Positions 57,651-64,000 of a DNA stretch of 64,000 nucleotides are shown here, one piece after another. Location: contig MU006099.1 of the NCBI GenBank assembly GCA_010093705.1, positions 153,344 through 217,343 on the forward strand. The letters run 5' to 3'. A program made the translations under genes and the position numbers. Under the pieces are notes generated by a model. The model saw only the letters and a list, made by a program, of their open reading frames with translations. It was not told where the DNA came from and made no database searches. This DNA comes from Patellaria atrata CBS 101060. Taxonomy: Eukaryota > Ascomycota > Dothideomycetes > Patellariales > Patellariaceae. Position 1 is the first letter of the stretch. Each line of letters starts with the position of its first letter.

Positions 57651-59152
57651 ATGATATGTCAAACTTTCAGGGCAACATCCGAGATTTTTCAAATGACGGC
57701 CCAGACTACCACTACAGCGGTAGAGCTACAGGATCTTCCCGTTGGACAACGTTCGCTAGTGCGGCGCGATTGGGACGCCGCTACAGCACTTCATGATGCT
57801 GACAACATTATTGAAGCGTCCCGTATTGCAGATGCCGAAGCACCAGAAGGCGGCTATGGCTGGATTATAGTCCCGGCATGCTTTGTCATGACTTGGTGGA
57901 TTATGGGGGTGTCATATAGCTGGGGTATCAATCAGGCCGCTCTCGTACATCGAGAACTTTCATCTCCCGCAACGCTTTCGTTCGTTGGTTCATTAGCCGC
58001 TGCGAGCATTTCGATTTATGCCATCATCAATGCTAGACTCATTCGTCTCATGGGCTTGAGAAATGCGGCACTTTTAGGGATACTACTAATCGGATCAGGA
58101 CAATTTTTAAGCAGCTTTTGTATCAATAGTATAGGAGGTCTTTTCGTCACATCTGGTGTCCTCACCGGCATTGGCCAAGGATTTTGCTTTATGGTAATAT
58201 CAATCCCCGACATTAAAGGAATGGTGTTGACTCTTATTCTCCGACAGGTAGCTTCTGTTACCCCAGCGCAGTACTTTAGCAAGAAAAGGGGCCTAGCCAA
58301 CGGTATAGTTTTTTCTGGTGGTGCATTTGGGGGTGCAGTTCTTAGCCTCGTCATGGACGCTTTAATTACTCGAGTTGGTCCGGCTTGGAACTTCCGGATA
58401 GTTGGTCTGGCCGCATGGTTGTCCGGATTACCTGCTGCATGGTTCATCAAGGAAAGGACCTCTCTCCCCAAGGTTGTCTTTATAGATTGGCGTCTGTTCA
58501 AAGAGTCCCGTTTCGTAATCATTTTCGTAGCAGCTGGAATTGCTGTATTTCCACTCTTCGTCCCACCTTTCTTCCTTCCATTATATACTCATTCATTGGG
58601 TCTATCATCTAGTACTGGAGCAGGACTAGTAGCTGGATTCAACTTTGCTTCTGCAGCTGGGAGGATTCTATGTGGTTTCATGGGTGATAAGATTGGGCCA
58701 TTGAACACTTTGTTTATATCGGTATCTCTAAGTGCTATAAGTGTCTTGACGATTTGGCCTGTCGCAGACACGTTAGCCCCTCTGATCGTATTCATGATAA
58801 TCAACGGTATCGCGAATGGAGGATTCTTTGCCATTATGCCAACAGTCGTTGGGAATATCTTTGGCTCCGCAAGGGTCTCTGTCGTTATGGGCATGGTCGT
58901 GACAGGTTGGACTGGGGGATACCTCATGGTGAGCTAAAAGCCCTCATGCGTGAGTATCACTTCTAATAGTTCTATCGTACGTAGGGAGCCCCGATTGCTG
59001 GATATATCCTAGATGCCTACGGTGGAGAAGAGGGCGGGTTTCGCGCTTATCGGCCCGCTATATTCTATGCAGGCTCGATGTCTGTGGTCGCTGCTAGCCT
59101 AGTCGCTCTCGTACGGTTGAGAATCAACAAGAACCTCCTGGGGAGTCTCTGA
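57651..59152 (+). CDS. MFS transporter, monocarboxylate (MCT) type, about 463 aa
   Basis: This is a 12-helix major-facilitator permease of the fungal monocarboxylate-porter-like family; the substrate is unknown. Three exons: 57651-58193, 58248-58928 and 58985-59152. The first intron (54 bp, a multiple of three and without a stop) hides in a continuous frame; removing it turns an abnormal insertion into GQGFCFM joined to VASVTPAQYFSKKRGLANG, the expected loop of this family. The N-terminus has the MCT-type APEGGYGWIIVPACF. Other landmarks include GFNFASAAGRILCGFMGDK and NGIANGGFFAIMPTVVG. The start could also be the Met at 57693. A MITE-like element lies directly upstream. Fungal members are often not true monocarboxylate carriers. 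Confidence 0.87.
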
Positions 59153-59358
59153 TATTATTGATTCCTAGAGCAATGCACAATTTGATTCATAGTAGTATCA
59201 CTCATCCAAATGAGAAGAAGAGTTTTGGCGTGCAGATGGACGAATAAACTCGACTATTCAATGGATTCTAGTATGCTATGACTGACCATATGAATTCTGA
59301 CTATCAAAGCATAACTTTTCTTGTTGACAAATTCCCAATCCATCTGAATACCAGCATT
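59153..59358. other. Short convergent intergenic region
   Basis: 3' flanks of the transporter and of the membrane coiled-coil gene; nothing else is visible. Confidence 0.5.
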
Positions 59359-60825
59359 CTAGTCGTATACATCCTCCCAGTCATCTTCATCTTCATCTTC
59401 AAATTCAGTCTTTTCTTCGACCTTTTCATCTTCAAACTTTCCTTTACCCACTCCATCATCGCCATTTGTCTGCTCCTGACGAACACCTGCGACTGATGCG
59501 CTGGTATCGTGAACTAGCACTTCGTATAAACCAGGAATACGAGCCATACCAAATGGGATGCTGTCCGGCTGTTGTTCAGATGTCGCTTCCACAATAATTT
59601 TGGGACCATGAGGGAGGGGAGGAGCAGAGACGAGCGTACCAGGGACAATCGCGAGCGGCGCAACGGGAAGGATTTCCGGAGCACCCGGGGCGAATCCGGT
59701 CTCCAGTTCAGGATCTATCCGTCGCCAGCTGGTGATTTCATTGACTACTTCTGGTTCGGCCTCCGGCAACTCCACAGCAACGGGAAGCGGCCAAGATGGT
59801 GCCTCTTGGGCAAGATTCAACAGGCGGGATATTGGCGCCTTTATTTGACACCCAGCTTCCGGGATAGGTTCTGCTGGAGGTCTCGGGGCGGCAGCAACAA
59901 GGCCGCTCTCTACACCCTTCTCTTCCAGCTTCGCCACTTTTTCGACCAGGACGTCAAATTTAGCCTGGATCTCAGATACGAGGTTTGCTTGCTGTAAGAG
60001 AAGGGGTGCGAACTCTCTCTCCGTTTCCTTAACACCCCGTCTGTACGCAAGTGTAGTCTTCTCAACCTCCGCAATGAGCACCTCCCTCTCTTCCTTGTGC
60101 TGTATATAGATCATCTTGAGTTCCTCTAACAGTGTTCCTCTGACTGCAGATAGTTCTGTAAGTTTCCTGTCCTTGCTCATTCCGAGCTCTTCCATCTGCT
60201 GTTCATGGTCGGTCTTGCTCTTTTCCATGTTCCGGTTATACGTCTGATTTTTTCCTTCCTTCTCAGCTTCAAAACGGGCGATCTCCTTACGATGGTCAGA
60301 CTTCTGCACAGTAGCAGCCCTACGCACGTCCTCGAGCATCTTGATGACGTTTGTGAGGCGTATATAGAGCTTGAGCACCATGTACAGAGCAATCAGGACC
60401 AGAAGAAACGCAACGAGGCGAAAAAAAAGGCTGAGGAAATAAAGAAGGCTCTGTACGGGTTAACATAAATCTTTCGCAAGGCTAATTGTAGTAATACTTA
60501 CATTCTTGGGGTTCTGGACGTCGAATATGGGAAATCGATCTACATTGATAGTGGATGCGCCTTTGACGTTCTGCATGATGAAAAACCCATCTTGGTACGC
60601 ATCCATGACCGTCACAATGATGAAGCTGACCGTCTTTGGGATTAGCATCAGAAGCCAGAGGATGAACCACTGTACCGCAGCGCCGTATGGATCGAGATAT
60701 TCGGCCAAACTAGGTCCGAACAGGAGGAACAGCATAATGCTGGCTAAGAAACAGAGGACTATGCTCTCGATGGATCGATCTGAGGTCATCTTGGTAGTGA
60801 GTATTGCGTTCTGGGAAGCTTTCAT
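59359..60825 (-). CDS. Membrane protein with cytoplasmic-type coiled coil, unknown function, about 471 aa
   Basis: No family is recognised. Exons are 60825-60502 and 60450-59359. Exon 1 encodes two hydrophobic segments (IVLCFLASIMLFLLFGPSLA and WFILWLLMLIPKTVSFIIVT), and the junction creates a third (SLLYFLSLFFRLVAFLLVLI plus IALYMVL). A charged helical region rich in Glu, Lys and Arg follows (about residues 145-280), with long heptad-like runs typical of a coiled coil. Then comes a Pro/Glu-rich region, and the C-terminus ends in a strongly acidic tract with aromatic residues (DDWEDVYD). It is divergent from the GLFG-repeat membrane protein, suggesting possible co-expression; no functional link is shown. 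A second Met at residue 13 could be the true start. Confidence 0.75.
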
Positions 60826-61487
60826 TAGAAGTTGTACTGATGCTTGCTTGTCTAGGTGTTGATGATTGTGTGTTCCAGCGCGACGTGAAATGTAGGAAGA
60901 AGGTCAAGGATGCGGGAAAAGAGTAATGACCGAAGGTTGTAGTAGCATAATGAAAGAGCAGGTGAGGTTTTGTTGCTGCAGTATCAACAGGGTCATTCAC
61001 TAAAATCACGCGTGATGTTCCAGAATCATGAATTAACAATACACCACCAAATCCGACAATAGACTAGTGAAACGACAATAACTATCGGATTATGCACTAT
61101 ATGATAACATTTCTACAGAAGTCTGTATTGTTCTACAACGGCGGGCAAGACTGTCGCGGCTGCTGCAATATTGTTTAGAAACATTCACTATCAACAGTCA
61201 ATTACCCCTTAGAAAGAGTAACACGATACAAAAGTCACACGCCTCATGACCTTGACTTCGGCCGCCGCGCTAAAGTTTCGACCTGGAGGATAGCCGTCTC
61301 CCAACTATAAATTCTTGTTTCCAAAAATCCCGGCTCCAAAATTCTACAAACTTCGACAACACAGTCAAGCAACATCGACGACCACAACTTCGAACACCCA
61401 CGTTCGACAACCATACCAACAAATTTTTCATCAACCATAACAACTTCAAACGGAAAGCTTATTATCAACTCTGATTTCTCAGCAGTC
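60826..61487. promoter_or_regulatory. Divergent promoter region of two membrane-protein genes
   Basis: 662 bp between head-to-head genes. A/C-rich leader sequence precedes the plus-strand start (about 61310-61487). No named factor site is claimed. Confidence 0.45.
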
Positions 61488-64000
61488 ATGGGAAATATCA
61501 CTATGCACCTTGCCTTCATGGTTTTCGGTATCTGTGGAACCGCCATCTACCATGGGAAGAGCCCCATTCCTGTAAGTTTATTCCTCACTCTTTGCTTCAA
61601 CACTGTTACTGTTTACTAACCATTGCTAGGTCATTGCCGTGACAATTCTACACATCCATCACCGCCTTGCTAGCTTCTTGGCCAGCCTACTCATTGTATT
61701 GACAGTCGTTGCCCTGTTAATTCTTGTTTCTTCCTCGCAAAATGCGACTTTTGATGTTATCAAACGTCTTACGATACAATTGTATGATGCCATCCTCCCC
61801 GTCCCACCTTCATCTAGCTCGGAGGTGAAATGTACCCTCCCTCTCGTCCCAGCTGCTTTTACATTGTCCCCTATCATTTTTGTCGACACCAACCCGGTCT
61901 ATCCTGGGAATTTTAACAACGAAGTTCATATCACCTCGGTGCTGTCTGGTGGTCAAGAGCAGCCGATCGACGTCGCACTGGGTACTACTCAGGCCAAGCC
62001 GCGATATAAAGACGCTGAGGTACAGACGGATGAGGACGCGCTAGGTACTGCTCTTAATGACGCGCCATACAAAGATGCAGAGGTACAGATGGACGAGATT
62101 CCTCTTGTTGCAAAGCTTTCAAATGTATCGACTTCCACCAATAATTCCACCACCGAACAACTAAGGAGCTTCTCTGAAAGGTCTTCCGCAATTTCGACTC
62201 CAGATCGGTTCGAATGTGTACCTTCAACTGATAGTACCACAGCTGTTGAAATTCTACCGTCTTCGGGAAGCGACAAATCTACAACCTCTATTGTTGTAAA
62301 TATGTTTGGTGCTGCGACTCAAACATCATCGAAAAAACTGAATACCCCATTAAAGAGGAATGCTCTCAAGAATGGAATGACCGTGTCTCCCGCGAGCTCT
62401 TCCGCATCAGATTCGGTTAAATTGGTAAAGGGGCTCATGGAAAATTCGAACAATGAGCGTGATAGAGTTGAAGATCTCACCAGGAAAGTTGCTAATCTCA
62501 AAGTCAAATCAACTCCTGTAGCGTCCAGAGAAGCAACTCCTGAAGCGCCTGCACCAAAGAAGATTCACAGCACTGGTCTAGATTCCGAAATATCCAAAGG
62601 ACCTTCTACAGGAAATGTTTTCGCTGGCACAGTCTTTAATATTCCGGGTCTACCCCCAAAGTTTGATTTCAATGATCTGGTGTCATCGCAGGTTCCTGAA
62701 GACACTAAGCCTTCCGCTCCAGTGGGCTTTGGGACATCGTCAAATACTGTTGCAAGTGGGTCTGGCTCTGTAACCGGTGTCCAGTCAGGAAGTTCAGGCT
62801 TCAACCTCAGGACGTCTGGCCCATCGAGTGGAGTACCCGCGACGAATACAAAGATGTCTCTTGGGGGCTTTGACACAGTACTAAAAGCTAATGTACGCGG
62901 GTTGTTCGGTTCCAACACCGGCGTGGCATCCAATCGCAGGCCCAAGAATTCATTGTTCGTAGATTTGAAGAAGACTGCACCATCAAATGGAACATGCACA
63001 ACATCCAACCCATTCGCCTCCAGCATGGCAACAAAGGCTCCCAGAAACGGTTTGTTTGCAAGTGATTCTCAGTTCACGGGTTCAGGGGCTTCAACTTCTG
63101 GAACCACCACACCAAAGGCGCCTTCAACCAGCTTTGGACAATTTGTAACTCTTACCACTGATGCTTGTACCTCTTCAAAGAATGCTCCAACTACAGTTGC
63201 AAAAGAGGGTGATGCTACCAAGGCGCCGTTTTTGAATACTCCTGGAACCGGTCTCGGGCTATTTGGGAGCACCCCTTTTACTGGTCCTTTTACTTCATTG
63301 AATGAAACTTTGTCAACTACAGCCGCAAAGAAGCCAGGCACAACTAAGATTTCAAATATAAATGCTCCTAGAACCGGCCTCGGTTTGTTCGGCACTCCTA
63401 ACACTGGTGCTTCTAGTGTTCTGAAAATCGCTTCCCCAAACACAGTCGCAAAGGAAGCCGATACTTCCAAAGCTCCGGTTTTAAATGCTCCTCAAACTGG
63501 CCTCGGGTTATTCGGCGCTGCTCCTAAAACTGGTATTGTTTCCCTCAAGGAGGCTCTTTCAAATCGGGTCCCAAAGAACCCGGATAGTACTATGACACCG
63601 GGTCGAAGCTCTCTATTCAATTTCCCACCGAGCGCACCAAACGTCTTTGCAGTAAGCTCCAGGTTGTTTAGTGCTTCGAATTCAGGTACCTCTGATGTAC
63701 AGATGAGCGGCACTGCAAATTATTCTGCGACCGCTCAGGCACCCACTAATGAACTCCCCCCTGCAGTGAAAGCGGATCTTGCAAGTCTTCAAGGGTTAGA
63801 AGTCCCAATCCGAGGAAATATCGCCGAAAAAGTCCCTTCAAATTCGATTCCGACTCAATGGCAAGTAGGACCACAGAACTTGGCACCCATTCAAGAGCCA
63901 TGTGATGAAAACGGCATTCCTTTGAGTATTCAGAGGAGGCCTGCTATTGAATCTATGCCACCAGCCTATAATTCCGCAGTAGGCCTCTTTGGTTCAGTAA
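61488..64000 (+). CDS. Membrane-anchored GLFG-repeat protein, partial (runs off the window)
   Basis: Exon 1 is 61488-61571; a 58-bp intron (CTAAC branch, TAG acceptor) leads to exon 2 at 61630, which is open without a stop to the window edge, giving at least 818 codons. A hydrophobic stretch occurs at residues 6-22 and a clear membrane helix at about 40-62 (LASFLASLLIVLTVVALLIL). Near residue 150 a short duplication reads YKDAEVQTDE and YKDAEVQMDE. The rest is Ser/Thr/Pro/Asn-rich and low in charge, with GLFG or LFG words near 62897, 63250, 63376, 63499 and 63981. Three of these sit in repeats of about 42 residues built on NxPxTGLGLFG. GLFG repeats are the hallmark of nucleoporins that bind transport receptors. 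A transmembrane FG protein would resemble POM121, but orthology is not claimed. Confidence 0.78.
63220..63540 (+). repeat. Coding repeat, about 42 residues, 3 copies around GLGLFG
   Basis: Three successive copies begin near 63231, 63357 and 63483 with (L/I)N(T/A)P then a TGLGLFG core and a following P-x-TG. Spacing is 126 bp between cores. Between cores the text VAKEGDATKAP / AAKKPGTTKI / VAKEADTSKAP also repeats, so the unit is a tandem duplication that has diverged. Confidence 0.8.

Noticed and set aside
62565-63713. Several long minus-strand open frames (153, 133 and 73 codons) opposite the GLFG gene
   Set aside because: The sense strand has one uninterrupted frame with an intron and repeats; the antisense frames mirror those repeats and show no independent features.

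Overview
The window is nuclear DNA of a filamentous ascomycete (Pezizomycotina). This follows from short introns of about 50-70 bp with GTRNGY donors and CTAAC-like branch points, single-copy eukaryotic genes packed on both strands, fungal-type families (Kar2 ending in HDEL, BFR2, ENP2, IND1, a fungal TAPT1/Emp65 homologue) and AT-shifted, apparently RIP-like decayed DNA. Leotiomycetes is my guess, on style only. Nothing viral, plasmid-borne or CRISPR-like was seen. One 100-N assembly gap lies at 21820-21919.

Layout, left to right. 1-5 kb: a short-chain dehydrogenase and mostly empty DNA. 5-13.3 kb: a mitochondrial 2-oxoglutarate/malate-type carrier, then a head-to-head pair, VPS27 (ESCRT-0) and a Doa4/USP8-like deubiquitinase, which in other eukaryotes act in the same multivesicular-body pathway. 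13.6-18 kb: a decayed ferric reductase and an AT-rich wasteland. 18.9-24 kb: small accessory enzymes (VOC/glyoxalase-like, isochorismatase-like) and a small putative mitochondrial protein next to the gap. 24.5-38 kb: Mediator subunit MED13 divergent from ENP2, a TAPT1-family membrane protein and a lipase-like hydrolase. 40-49 kb: a dynamin-like GTPase, a GMPP-alpha-like nucleotidyltransferase, then IND1 and BFR2 head to head across about 140 bp. 50-54 kb: a degenerate locus and a secreted cysteine-containing protein. 54-64 kb: ER Hsp70, a MITE-like element with TA target duplication, an MCT-type MFS transporter, and a divergent pair of uncharacterised membrane proteins. One of that pair has an N-terminal membrane segment followed by GLFG repeats and runs off the right edge.

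Two things stand out. First, the last gene (61488 onward) has a membrane segment plus GLFG repeats, the architecture of an integral-membrane nucleoporin such as vertebrate POM121; I do not know of a fungal counterpart. Second, about nine genes on both strands switch, along the coding strand, from C-rich to G-rich sequence shortly before the stop codon. The switch follows transcription direction, and no annotated feature explains it.

Exon boundaries were placed by hand from reading frame, family resemblance and splice signals, without transcripts or alignments. Family names rest on recognised motifs, not on a search.
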